DNA of 64,000 nt, from assembly GCF_964212655.1 (NCBI RefSeq), contig NZ_OZ156465.1:2604001-2668000 (forward strand), read 5' to 3'. A program made the position numbers and the translations under genes. Origin of the DNA: Candidatus Thiodiazotropha sp. LNASS1 (GTDB lineage: Bacteria > Pseudomonadota > Gammaproteobacteria > Chromatiales > Chromatiaceae). Shown in pieces: positions 56,899 to 64,000 of this stretch (position 1 is its first letter; each line of letters begins with the position of its first letter). The notes below the pieces were generated by a model, which had not been told where the DNA came from, searched no databases, and saw nothing but the letters and a program-made list of their open reading frames with translations.

Positions 56899-56923
56899 GG
56901 GCCTGTTAACACCAATCCAATCG
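56899..56923 (+). repeat. GGGCCTGTTAACAC motif, copy downstream of the unknown gene
   Basis: GGGCCTGTTAACACCAATCC follows the stop codon at 56856 by 42 nt, almost the same distance as the copy after the MscK-like gene. It has one mismatch to that copy over 25 bases. Confidence 0.55.
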
Positions 56924-57006
56924 TCTCTGCCGGAACTGTTTTTCGTCCGTCAAGAGAGTATGAGCGGAAGATAACACCGCAGACGAAAATTACCCCGCCA
57001 TCCGCG

Positions 57007-57040
57007 TTGCGCCCCGAAGGAAGTGCCCTTGGGGTACGCC
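57007..57040 (-). repeat. 34-bp REP-like palindrome, copy 2
   Basis: This is the exact inverted copy of 14047-14080 and contains the same CCCCAAGG/CCTTCGGGG hairpin. It lies just downstream of the patatin stop codon. Confidence 0.7.
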
Positions 57041-57067
57041 TGATCATGCGCCAAACAGCCCAATCAG

Positions 57068-57991
57068 TCAGTTGTCAAAAAGCTGTTCCAAAGCCGGACG
57101 CATACGCCGAATCTCTTTTAGGCCTTCATCAATAGCCATTTCGGCCTCATCAAATTCCATCAGTCCCAATCTCGACAAACGAGGAGTGAGAATGACATCT
57201 GGTGGATCGCCTGCCATGCGACTTCGGGTTATTCTGTCCTGCATAATATTGATTGAGCTTGCCAGCACTTCGTAAAGCCCGGGAACATTCCTGTTTTTAC
57301 CCAATAGATGACTCATTAATTCCTGCTTCCGTGCATACAGGCCATTCATCATCTGGCCTGTGATTCGTCCCCAAAGATCGTCCTCTCTGACTTCGGCCGG
57401 TTTATCGTCGTTCATGTCGTTTTGGCGCAGGTGTTTGCCGAGTATGTCACCATTCAGATTGACAGCGATCACTATGTCCGCACCCATTGCCCGGCAGAGT
57501 GAAACAGGTACCGGATTTGCCAATCCGCCATCCACCAACCAACGCCCCTCGTGCCGCAAGGGTGTAAACAGACCGGGCAGACTTATGGATGCCCTTACCG
57601 CCTCCATCACAGGGCCTTCACGAAACCAGATCTCACGACCTGTCTCAAGGTCCGTCGCAACTACCCCAAGCTGTCGTTTCAAGCTTTCGAACTCCAGATT
57701 CTTGACATACTCACTGATGAAGTCGGTCAGCCTGTCCCCTTGAATCAACCCTCCGCCCAACAGGGTGGGATCGAGAAATCGAATGATCTCTTTCCAGGTC
57801 AACGAACAGGTCCAGGCCTGAAGAAGATCCACTTTATCCGCGGCATAGGCAGCCCCTACCAACGCGCCGATGGAGCTCCCACTAACGATATCGGGTTCAA
57901 TACCCATTTCAGCGAGACCGTTGATGATCCCGATATGCGACCAGCCGCGTGCCGCACCGCTACCGAGGACTAAACCGATTTTCATTTCCAT
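57068..57991 (-). CDS. Patatin-like phospholipase (RssA family)
   Basis: This 307-residue cytoplasmic patatin-fold hydrolase has an oxyanion loop GSGAARGWSHIG, the nucleophile GSSIG (Ser40 from the ATG at 57991) and the catalytic Asp in VDGGLANPVPV. These are all the residues needed for acyl-ester hydrolysis. It resembles E. coli RssA/YchK. A GTG at 58009 would add six residues, but the ATG at 57991 has a better-placed GGATGG. The physiological lipid is unknown. Confidence 0.9.
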   Translation of the reverse strand: MEMKIGLVLGSGAARGWSHIGIINGLAEMGIEPDIVSGSSIGALVGAAYAADKVDLLQAWTCSLTWKEIIRFLDPTLLGGGLIQGDRLTDFISEYVKNLEFESLKRQLGVVATDLETGREIWFREGPVMEAVRASISLPGLFTPLRHEGRWLVDGGLANPVPVSLCRAMGADIVIAVNLNGDILGKHLRQNDMNDDKPAEVREDDLWGRITGQMMNGLYARKQELMSHLLGKNRNVPGLYEVLASSINIMQDRITRSRMAGDPPDVILTPRLSRLGLMEFDEAEMAIDEGLKEIRRMRPALEQLFDN

Positions 57992-58167
57992 TCGACAGCC
58001 ATCCCGCACTATTTACGCACTATGTCCTCCGCACCACGATAAAACTGAGTATACAGCAGACCACTGAGGATATGATACGGTTGCCCAATCAGCTCGCAAT
58101 CCGTGACAGTGTGAGTATTCACGACACCCCATCCACTGCACATATCCCAACAGGCAACTAAGCAGAT

Positions 58168-58848
58168 TCAGGAGAGATCCAAAGCATGTAGAATACGTTG
58201 CTTCAGTTCATGCGGCTGGCGCGATATCAATACAGCTGGAACGCCGATCTTCTTTGTGAGACGTCGATAGCTTTCAAATCCGAAAGAGACCATGAAGGGG
58301 TGCATCCCGGTACCGACAGCAGCCACATAGTCGCACTTTTCATCGCCTGTGGCGTAAGCACGGGCAGGATTCACCTTCAAACTCTCACGAATAGCCTGGA
58401 AGGCTGTGAGTTTCTGCTTTCTCAATGGCAGGTGAATGAGAAAATCGAGACCCGAATCATCAACTCCATTACGCCGATAGAGCTTGCGCAGTGTCTTCTC
58501 TGGCTCAATGGTGATATTGCGGGTTATCATTCCCACCCTGAGATCAGGTTGCGTGACTAATCTGTTGATCAACCACCCCATGCCGTCAAACAGCCGAGCC
58601 TGCTCTCGATAGATTTCGGTAAGGGTATTGATCAACGCACTCCGCTGTTTTTCCTTCAGCTGTTTACGTAGATTTATCGGCATCTCCTTCAGGCCACCGA
58701 TATATTTAAAAATCTTGCGGCGATCCTGGAAACGTTGGATGTCACCAATATTCATATTATGTGCTTTAAACGCCATATTGATCGCCTTAAACGCATCAAC
58801 CGTGGTGCCATCCGCATCGAGGATAATGAGCCGGTGGGGATCAAACAT
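58168..58848 (-). CDS. HAD-family phosphatase
   Basis: This 226-residue HAD hydrolase has motif I ILDADGTTVDAF with both aspartates, motif II GMITRNIT, and a motif III/IV region ATGDEKCDYVAAVGTGM. The helical cap between motifs I and II indicates subclass I (phosphoglycolate phosphatase-like). The substrate is not predictable. It is transcribed toward the patatin gene with 176 nt between. Confidence 0.82.
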   Translation of the reverse strand: MFDPHRLIILDADGTTVDAFKAINMAFKAHNMNIGDIQRFQDRRKIFKYIGGLKEMPINLRKQLKEKQRSALINTLTEIYREQARLFDGMGWLINRLVTQPDLRVGMITRNITIEPEKTLRKLYRRNGVDDSGLDFLIHLPLRKQKLTAFQAIRESLKVNPARAYATGDEKCDYVAAVGTGMHPFMVSFGFESYRRLTKKIGVPAVLISRQPHELKQRILHALDLS

Positions 58849-58942
58849 GAGTGGATTGAGTCACTGCTTTTAACTGACAAGTGTGAATTTGGAGCACCTG
58901 TTTAACCCTCCAATGTGATCGATTCATGACATCGGCCCTGGT

Positions 58943-59599
58943 TTAGCAGAAAACCACCTTCGCATGCGTCCCTAAGCGACCGATCCGGTTTGCCTTCATG
59001 CAACGACACGCTGTCCAGGCATCGATGATATTCCTCTCCGCTCTTCGATGGGTATCATCCATGAGAATGACACAGTCCTCGGAAAGGTGTTCCAGCATCG
59101 TCGGAAGCAGGCCGTAACGCCCACCGGGATTACTGCTCGGCGGGCCATCACAAATCACCAAGGAAATCTGATCCGTCACCAGGCCATGCGGAATCCTATA
59201 CCAGCGGTATCCCTCATAATCGACCAGCGGCGCATGGAGCAGCGTAACATGGGAAAACTCGAGATAATCGAGGATTTTGCGCAGGTAGTCATACCAGGTT
59301 TTATTGTGCTCCAAGACGATAAACTGGCGTTCGGCCTTTCCGGTCAGCGCACCTATCAGTAAAGTTGTGGCACCGGAACCGCACTCGAGAATAGCTCCTT
59401 CGGATCGAACGGCATATCCACCCACATGCCGCAAATAAGATAATCCTGCGGCATATCCGAGATTCCCCCATGACAGTGCGAGTAGCAGGATATCGAAGAC
59501 ACACGGGGGGTTATTCAGTGATTTATCGCGAACCCTGCCACAGACCTTTGACAGCAGCGCGGCCTTAATGGGAAATAATCTCTCTCTCAACCAGTTCAT
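58943..59599 (-). CDS. Putative class I SAM-dependent methyltransferase
   Basis: This 218-residue protein has Rossmann-fold methyltransferase features. ILECGSGATTLLIGAL is the SAM-binding glycine loop, IVLEHNKTWYDYLRKIL is the acidic second strand, and LVICDGPPSSNPGGRYG is the post-fourth-strand loop. The C-terminal VILMDDTHR resembles the metal/substrate Asp of O-methyltransferases, especially sugar or small-molecule ones. The substrate is unknown. Confidence 0.72.
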   Translation of the reverse strand: MNWLRERLFPIKAALLSKVCGRVRDKSLNNPPCVFDILLLALSWGNLGYAAGLSYLRHVGGYAVRSEGAILECGSGATTLLIGALTGKAERQFIVLEHNKTWYDYLRKILDYLEFSHVTLLHAPLVDYEGYRWYRIPHGLVTDQISLVICDGPPSSNPGGRYGLLPTMLEHLSEDCVILMDDTHRRAERNIIDAWTACRCMKANRIGRLGTHAKVVFC

Positions 59600-59766
59600 T
59601 TTACTGAAACAACCGTAATCAACTAATTCTGTAAAAAGATCTTAACCGAATGTTGTTACATTAATATTGCGTAATTGGCGTCTTAGGATTGCCCGCCAAT
59701 GCTTGTCCTCTAACCTGATATCGGGCCCTAATCCAATAATGCAACACCAATGAGGAAGGAGACTAT

Positions 59767-59946
59767 ATGATCGATTGGGAACGTCTAGACCGACAAGAGC
59801 AGCTTAAGCTCCGCGAGGCCTTCGGCCACCATCTTGATACACTGCCTCCCAGCTGCTCACTTGATATGAAGATTGCCAGATTTCAGGAGTGGTTGAGCCT
59901 GAAGGGCATACAATATAAAGATCATATGAAAGATATAAAACGCTGA
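59767..59946 (+). CDS. Small protein of 59 residues
   Basis: An ATG at 59767 follows a strong GAGGAAGGAG ribosome-binding site by 5-6 nt and opens 59 codons to the TGA at 59944. The product (start MIDWERLDRQEQLKLREAF) is helical and charged, with one cysteine and no signal peptide or membrane segment. The clean initiation signal is the main reason to accept it. It faces gspB, with 43 nt between stops. Function unknown. Confidence 0.65.
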   Translation: MIDWERLDRQEQLKLREAFGHHLDTLPPSCSLDMKIARFQEWLSLKGIQYKDHMKDIKR

Positions 59947-59989
59947 TGATGCCAATCAGCGGATCGATATGGCTAGGGAATATCAGTGA

Positions 59990-60874
59990 TTAGTACTTCT
60001 CTCGCAACAGCCGAACCTGGCCGTTTCCATAGTCGACGACGATACCGTCTCTGTCGATCGTGTGCAGACGATAGCCTTTAGCATCAAGGGTATCGCCCTC
60101 ACCGTAGCGTCGCATGTTTATGATGACAAAACGTTCTGACGGTATCTCGTGGTAGACATGAATCGTGGTCCTGAGCTGTTCCAATTCTTCCCGTAAACCC
60201 TGATCCAATTCCCAAATCAATGGGATCTGCTGGTGATCAGTCTGTACAGCATTCGTTGCATCGTTTACTGTCGATTCAACCGAAGCGATTTGATCCTCAT
60301 CCACCTCAGGCATTGTTGCAACCTGCTCCGACTTTTCAGCATAAGTGACTTCTTCGGCTATGGGCGCAGGTAGAGGGGCAGGCTTTTTTCGTTCGACGAC
60401 AGACAGGGTTGGCAATCGTCTGGTCGCCTGTTCCACTGACGCAGATTCAGGCATCTCCGGTATCTTCCGCTGTTGCTTTTCGCTCACAATTGCCTCAGAA
60501 ATCAAGGGTCGCTGATTCGGCCGGCTGCTGCTGCGGATCCGGTCGGCAGTCAGTTCATCCTTCGGCACTGTCGGTTTGTTTTGTCTCGCTGTTTCTGTAC
60601 CGCCATCGCGCTCTGCCGGGGGGGTTGCTTGGGGTCGTATCTCCGGGTTTGTCATCTGTTCGGCATTGGCAGGCGTCTCAGGATTGCTCGCTCCATCATC
60701 AAACAGAAACCAGAATGCGGCAATGATCGATATCAGCAATACCAGCAGCAACAGCAACCTGCGAAAAACGGTTTTATTCTCATCTAAAACCGGCATCGTA
60801 TCTGGCAGGATGTCGGTTTTACCCGGCATCCTCTCCTGCGAAGCCCTTTCCAATGCATCAAGAATGGAAGACAT
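59990..60874 (-). CDS. gspB: Type II secretion assembly protein GspB
   Basis: This 294-residue inner-membrane protein starts MSSILDALERASQER, the usual GspB/ExeB opening, with one membrane segment (about 40-60). A long Pro/Glu-rich periplasmic linker ends in a T2SSB domain (from IPLIWELDQGLREELEQL; FVIINMRRYGEGD). GspA/GspB complexes insert the GspD secretin through peptidoglycan. The ATG at 60874 lies 1 nt after the gspA stop. An upstream start at 60916 would overlap gspA and gives no family similarity. Confidence 0.9.
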   Translation of the reverse strand: MSSILDALERASQERMPGKTDILPDTMPVLDENKTVFRRLLLLLVLLISIIAAFWFLFDDGASNPETPANAEQMTNPEIRPQATPPAERDGGTETARQNKPTVPKDELTADRIRSSSRPNQRPLISEAIVSEKQQRKIPEMPESASVEQATRRLPTLSVVERKKPAPLPAPIAEEVTYAEKSEQVATMPEVDEDQIASVESTVNDATNAVQTDHQQIPLIWELDQGLREELEQLRTTIHVYHEIPSERFVIINMRRYGEGDTLDAKGYRLHTIDRDGIVVDYGNGQVRLLREKY

Positions 60875-60875
60875 G

Positions 60876-62696
60876 TCAGCCCCCCGTCCGGCGCAACACA
60901 GGCTTGGTGGAATCAACCACGCTACCGTTCAATTGAATCAATGTCTGCTTACCGACAATACCGTCCGCCAATAACCCCTGGGAGCGTTGAAAACGCATCA
61001 CCCGCTGCTGTGTCTGCAGGTCGAACTTGGCATTCAATGGATCAAAACTCGTCTCAATCCCCTCGATACGGTCAAGCATGGATTTCAACCACGCCACATC
61101 CTTACCGATATGTCCAATAGTCAAGCTCTCGCTACTGAGTTTGGGTGGCCGCCATAAGATAATGTAGCTGCCGGTCCAGAGCTGATCGATCTCTTGGCGC
61201 GAGAAATTGAAACGGCGGCCGTTGAGATCAAGGGTAACATCGTCATCCGTCAGTGCGGTAGCAACCACATTGTAACGTTGCCCGTCTTCCATGATCAGTT
61301 CCAGCACCGCAGGACGATTATAGTAGGCCAGATTTTCCCACGAGCCACGACCATAGATACAGCTCAACCCAACCTCTTGCGCCTTGTCGCAGGATGAGCG
61401 CGACTCTCCCTCAGTGGGATAGATGCTCTGCCAATAACCAAACAGTGTGACAAAAGCGCTGTTTTCATTGCCCAGCATGGCGCCCAATCCAGTCTGATCA
61501 TCATCCAGCCTCGCCACTTCCTTATCGGCGATTGCCGTCGAAGCCACATCTTCCACCGAGCCTGAAGCAGCACTTTTATCGGGCAGAACAACATCCGGCT
61601 GTGGCGCTTTTGCCGTTCCCGACGGTAAGGCTGTATCCAAAGAGGTCAGCATGGGACTTTCGGCCGCCACCGCTGAATTAACCGGCTGCTGCTGAGTGGT
61701 CGTCATATCGGGCTGCTCGGGCAGGTTTCTCTCCACCGGCGGGCTTTCAGTCTGAGCCTCGGTTGACGAGAGGGATGGGATTAGGCGAGACAGTTGCTCA
61801 TCATTCCACACAAGCAGCACTGCCAGGGTAAATCCAAGCAACGCAACTAAACCCCAGGACCAAGCGAGCTGGCGACGTGAACCCTCGCCCTGGCCGCTTA
61901 ATTCCTGGTACACCCGTTTTATCATCCCCCCCGTCACCTGCTTGGCGTGATTGCCATAGGCCATCAGCATACCCCGATGACAGAGGATATTGATGACTCT
62001 GGGAACGCCTCCGCTATAGCGATAGATGTATCGCAATGCGCCGGTGTTGAACGGGGGATGCTCTGCCCCAGCCACCTTGAGGCGATGCTGGACATAGGCG
62101 TGGGTCTCGGATTTGGAGAGTGGTGTGAGGTGATAACGTGCCGTCACCCGTTGAGCCAGCTGACGCAGCCTATCCTGTTGCAACAGGCTCCTCAGTTCGG
62201 GCTGACCCACAAGAATGATCTGCAGCAGTTTATGCTTCTGTGTCTCGAGATTGGTCAACAACCTTATCTGTTCGAGGGACTCGTAGCTGAGGTTCTGCGC
62301 CTCATCGATGATAACCACCGTCCTGCGGCCCTGACTGTGACTCTCCAGCAGAAATGCATTCAGAAAATCGACGATCTCCTTGATGCTGTTACTGCCGACG
62401 GGGTAAAGGATACTGAGTTCATCGCAGATTGTCGCCACCAGTTCCAGCGGTGTCAGGCGAGGATTGAAGATAAACGCGACATTTACCGCACGGGGCAATT
62501 CAGCCAGCAGCTTGCGGCAGAGCAGGGTCTTTCCTGTACCGACACCGCCGGTGAGCTGCAGAAAACCGCCACCCTCGGTAACACCGTACAATAGATGGGC
62601 GAAACCATTGCGATGCCTCTCGCTCAGAAAGAGATATTTCGGATCCGGTGTAATGGAAAAGGGATCCTCAGTTAGTCCGAAATAGTTCTGATACAT
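60876..62696 (-). CDS. gspA: Type II secretion AAA ATPase GspA (ExeA)
   Basis: This 606-residue protein starts MYQNYFGLTEDPFSITPDPK, typical of ExeA. The ATPase has Walker A GGVGTGKT (50-57) and Walker B VVIIDEAQ. One membrane segment (about 277-297) leads to a periplasmic part with a linker, a C39-peptidase-like fold (WQSIYPTEGESRSSCDKAQE) and a C-terminal peptidoglycan-binding domain (FDLQTQQRVMRFQRSQGLLA). With GspB it helps to assemble the outer-membrane secretin. No other T2SS genes are in the window. Confidence 0.93.
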   Translation of the reverse strand: MYQNYFGLTEDPFSITPDPKYLFLSERHRNGFAHLLYGVTEGGGFLQLTGGVGTGKTLLCRKLLAELPRAVNVAFIFNPRLTPLELVATICDELSILYPVGSNSIKEIVDFLNAFLLESHSQGRRTVVIIDEAQNLSYESLEQIRLLTNLETQKHKLLQIILVGQPELRSLLQQDRLRQLAQRVTARYHLTPLSKSETHAYVQHRLKVAGAEHPPFNTGALRYIYRYSGGVPRVINILCHRGMLMAYGNHAKQVTGGMIKRVYQELSGQGEGSRRQLAWSWGLVALLGFTLAVLLVWNDEQLSRLIPSLSSTEAQTESPPVERNLPEQPDMTTTQQQPVNSAVAAESPMLTSLDTALPSGTAKAPQPDVVLPDKSAASGSVEDVASTAIADKEVARLDDDQTGLGAMLGNENSAFVTLFGYWQSIYPTEGESRSSCDKAQEVGLSCIYGRGSWENLAYYNRPAVLELIMEDGQRYNVVATALTDDDVTLDLNGRRFNFSRQEIDQLWTGSYIILWRPPKLSSESLTIGHIGKDVAWLKSMLDRIEGIETSFDPLNAKFDLQTQQRVMRFQRSQGLLADGIVGKQTLIQLNGSVVDSTKPVLRRTGG

Positions 62697-63064
62697 AATG
62701 GCAGGTAGATTCTCTTGCTACTTCCCTGGAGTTTAGTCACACCCAATCAACCTTGCATGCCCCGGATGGCGGCGGATATCCAGCGCTCCTCGGAGCTATA
62801 CCTAAACACTTCCATAGGGTTTTCGGCAAGCGAAATGAGAGTTGAATCTCAATTTGAGAAATTAGTGATTATTTTTTCCATTTTTGTCGAAAGAAGATAA
62901 AGAAAAATCAATTAACGGCTGTCAGTTAAGAGTAAATTATCTCAGGAAATTGCCGACTAAATATTTGAGTTGAAAGGTTTACTGCACATTTTCAGATATC
63001 CGCCCTGATACCGTTCGAGGCGTGCATATGAGGCATGAAAATCTACCTTCGGGAGCAAAATAGT

Positions 63065-63099
63065 TAATTTATCACAAATAATATAGGTAATTTATCACA
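63065..63099. repeat. Direct repeat TAATTTATCACA x2
   Basis: Two identical 12-mers are spaced 23 bp apart in an AT-rich stretch, 92 nt before the small plus-strand frame at 63191. The spacing of about two helical turns would suit a regulator site. Confidence 0.35.
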
Positions 63100-63190
63100 C
63101 ATTTTAACTAATTATCTTCAAGATTGACTTGTAATATATTGATATTTTGCTAATTTCTTTATGTACAAATGACCCATTGAGTTTACGAAA

Positions 63191-63391
63191 ATGACTGGCT
63201 TATACAAGACTCGCACCTGCAGAGAATGTCCCCATCAAATCATCAACGGGATCGCCTGCGATTGGCAACCCCATGAATGTCCGATCCAGATTGAGAAGAG
63301 ACAGAATAGAAAGGCCTCCAAGACCAAGGCCTTCTTCTTGACCAATCTGCTGATCGCGGATGATTTTGACGCGGTCCGTAGCAGCAACTAG
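63191..63391 (+). CDS. Possible small cysteine-containing protein
   Basis: This 66-codon frame starts with ATG. The first half has four cysteines (CRECPHQI, then ACDWQPHEC) that could bind a metal. No ribosome-binding site is visible, and the second half overlaps a terminator-like hairpin. Family unknown; it may be spurious. Confidence 0.3.
   Translation: MTGLYKTRTCRECPHQIINGIACDWQPHECPIQIEKRQNRKASKTKAFFLTNLLIADDFDAVRSSN
63313..63335 (-). terminator. Hairpin likely ending tamB transcription
   Basis: AAGGCCT (63313-63319) pairs with AGGCCTT (63329-63335) around a 9-nt loop. On the minus strand the stem is followed by TTCTATTCTG. It lies 260 nt beyond the tamB stop and just after the short minus-strand frame. 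Confidence 0.4.
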
Positions 63392-63549
63392 GCCATATAG
63401 CGGTTGAACATCAAACGGGTCATCGCTGCCCGATACGGATTCAGTGCAAACAAAAAAGGGATGTCGTGGCGCGCCTCCTGTTGCGTGGCCGCATGGAACC
63501 TGCCATATAAAATCACTGTTGAGCCGGGAATAACAGGGCCTGGCAACAC
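63388..63549 (-). CDS. Possible 53-residue protein downstream of tamB
   Basis: The frame from a GTG at 63549 to TAG encodes a plausible small basic protein (VLPGPVIPGSTVILYGRFHA; C-terminus AAMTRLMFNRYMA), 45 nt after the tamB stop on the same strand. It has no ATG and no clear ribosome-binding site. It may equally be a remnant of a longer gene, because the sequence looks like a protein C-terminus. Confidence 0.3.
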   Translation of the reverse strand: MLPGPVIPGSTVILYGRFHAATQQEARHDIPFLFALNPYRAAMTRLMFNRYMA

Positions 63550-63594
63550 TTATCCGTTTGCCACTGTTGTGACTGGTGTCCGGCAAAACCGACC

Positions 63595-64000
63595 TCAACG
63601 ATCGAAGGTATAGAAAAAATCACCCGACTGGGTACGACCTGTTTCCGCTTCCAGCTGCCAGCGGTCCGTCAGATCATAACGCATACGAACCTTTGTCTCG
63701 CCAGTCGCCAATTCGTTGACATACTGCACATAGAGTCGAGGCGACAGATAGGTGCCTGCCACCAGGGCGGCCTCCTCCAGGGAGCTACCCGTCTCCACAC
63801 GCAACTCTTCCAAGCCCAATTGCCGTCCCAATTCCGAAGCGATATTACTGGCGCCGCTTGCCTGTATCATCGCAAGCATACCTGCGGTCTTACCCGATGA
63901 CTCGCCTGCCGGCCGGCCGGTGACGATGTAGGAAAGGATATCGGTTTCCGACATGGAGGGGGTTGAATAGAGCTTGAGATTGGGCTTTTTCAGGGTTCCG
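63595..64000 (-). CDS. tamB: TamB C-terminal part, partial (5' end beyond the window)
   Basis: The frame is open to the right window edge. The last about 135 residues match the TamB/DUF490 C-terminus: LKKPNLKLYSTPSMSETDIL followed by SYIVTGRPAGESSG, and the final beta strands ending GDFFYTFDR. TamB spans the periplasm, partners the outer-membrane TamA, and is implicated in outer-membrane protein assembly and phospholipid transport. tamA would normally lie further right, outside the window. Confidence 0.92.
   Translation of the reverse strand, partial: GTLKKPNLKLYSTPSMSETDILSYIVTGRPAGESSGKTAGMLAMIQASGASNIASELGRQLGLEELRVETGSSLEEAALVAGTYLSPRLYVQYVNELATGETKVRMRYDLTDRWQLEAETGRTQSGDFFYTFDR

Larger units (their letters stand above)
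62697..63594. other. AT-rich interval between gspA and tamB
   Basis: No secure gene is present in about 900 bases. The left part is very AT-rich and carries the direct repeat TAATTTATCACA at 63065-63076 and 63088-63099 (23-bp spacing). Two short frames (63191-63391 plus and 63388-63549 minus) and a terminator-like hairpin are listed separately. Confidence 0.5.

Noticed and set aside
63200-63598. 132-codon minus-strand frame downstream of tamB
   Set aside because: Composition is poor and its start lies within the tamB end. Another frame of the same strand (63388-63549) reads more like protein.
1-64000. tRNA, rRNA, transposase or prophage genes
   Set aside because: Reading both strands showed no cloverleaf-like segments with a T-arm, no rRNA motifs and no intact transposase, integrase or phage structural gene.

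Overview
The window looks like chromosomal DNA of a gammaproteobacterium. It carries rng-maf, rlmH, rhlB, nudE, cysQ, bioA, yrfG, oxyR, gspA/gspB, and the ends of yhdP and tamB. Their best remembered matches are gammaproteobacterial, and the mix resembles Chromatiales-type or sulfur-oxidiser-related lineages such as Sedimenticola or Thiodiazotropha. That last point is inference from gene content, because no database was searched. I found no rRNA, tRNA, CRISPR array, intact insertion sequence or prophage.

Layout. 1-6.0 kb (minus strand): the 3' part is missing from yhdP, followed by rng, maf and rlmH. 6.4-9.2 kb (plus): rhlB, a YkgJ-type cysteine-cluster protein and a NaChBac-type voltage-gated channel. 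9.3-12.7 kb (minus): an orphan repeat protein, a secreted PhoX-like (DUF839) protein and yrfG. 12.8-15.0 kb (plus): a periplasmic unknown, nudE and cysQ. 15.0-20.1 kb: small periplasmic proteins, a double thioredoxin-fold protein, a DUF484-type GGDEF protein, a CDGSH protein and bioA. 20.1-44.2 kb is a long run of minus-strand genes: oxyR, a haem-oxygenase-like putative diiron enzyme, a TrpD-like transferase, a DUF4124-glutaredoxin protein, then the central locus described next, and finally apbE. 44.4-50.2 kb (plus): a CbiX-like protein, a cyclase-FHA protein and an MscK-type channel. 50.3-55.5 kb (minus): a binding-protein/CHASE-GGDEF-EAL pair and a PEP-CTERM protein. 56-64 kb: unknowns, a patatin, a HAD phosphatase, a methyltransferase-like protein, gspA-gspB and the tamB 3' end.

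The most interesting locus is 21,360-40,258 (minus). In transcription order it encodes a GAF-HlyD fusion, a PqqD-like/M50 protease/HlyD fusion, a HlyD-SPOR fusion, a 3495-residue LEPR-XLL/DUF4347 surface protein with 13 repeats of exactly 100 residues, and a GGDEF-GGDEF-EAL protein. Three of the four junctions overlap by 4-10 nt. There are three adaptor-type proteins but no ABC ATPase, RND pump or TolC in the window. The arrangement suggests a dedicated export, processing and anchoring system for one giant adhesin-like protein under cyclic-di-GMP control. The component families are recognisable; the assembled system is inference.

Signalling is dense here. There are three cyclic-di-GMP proteins (16.9, 21.4 and 50.3 kb) and one class III nucleotide cyclase (45.7 kb). 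Two of the cyclic-di-GMP proteins are translationally coupled to an extracytoplasmic partner, either the giant adhesin or a periplasmic binding protein. Several short dispersed repeats (REP-like palindromes and a 25-bp motif) sit in the gaps between genes.
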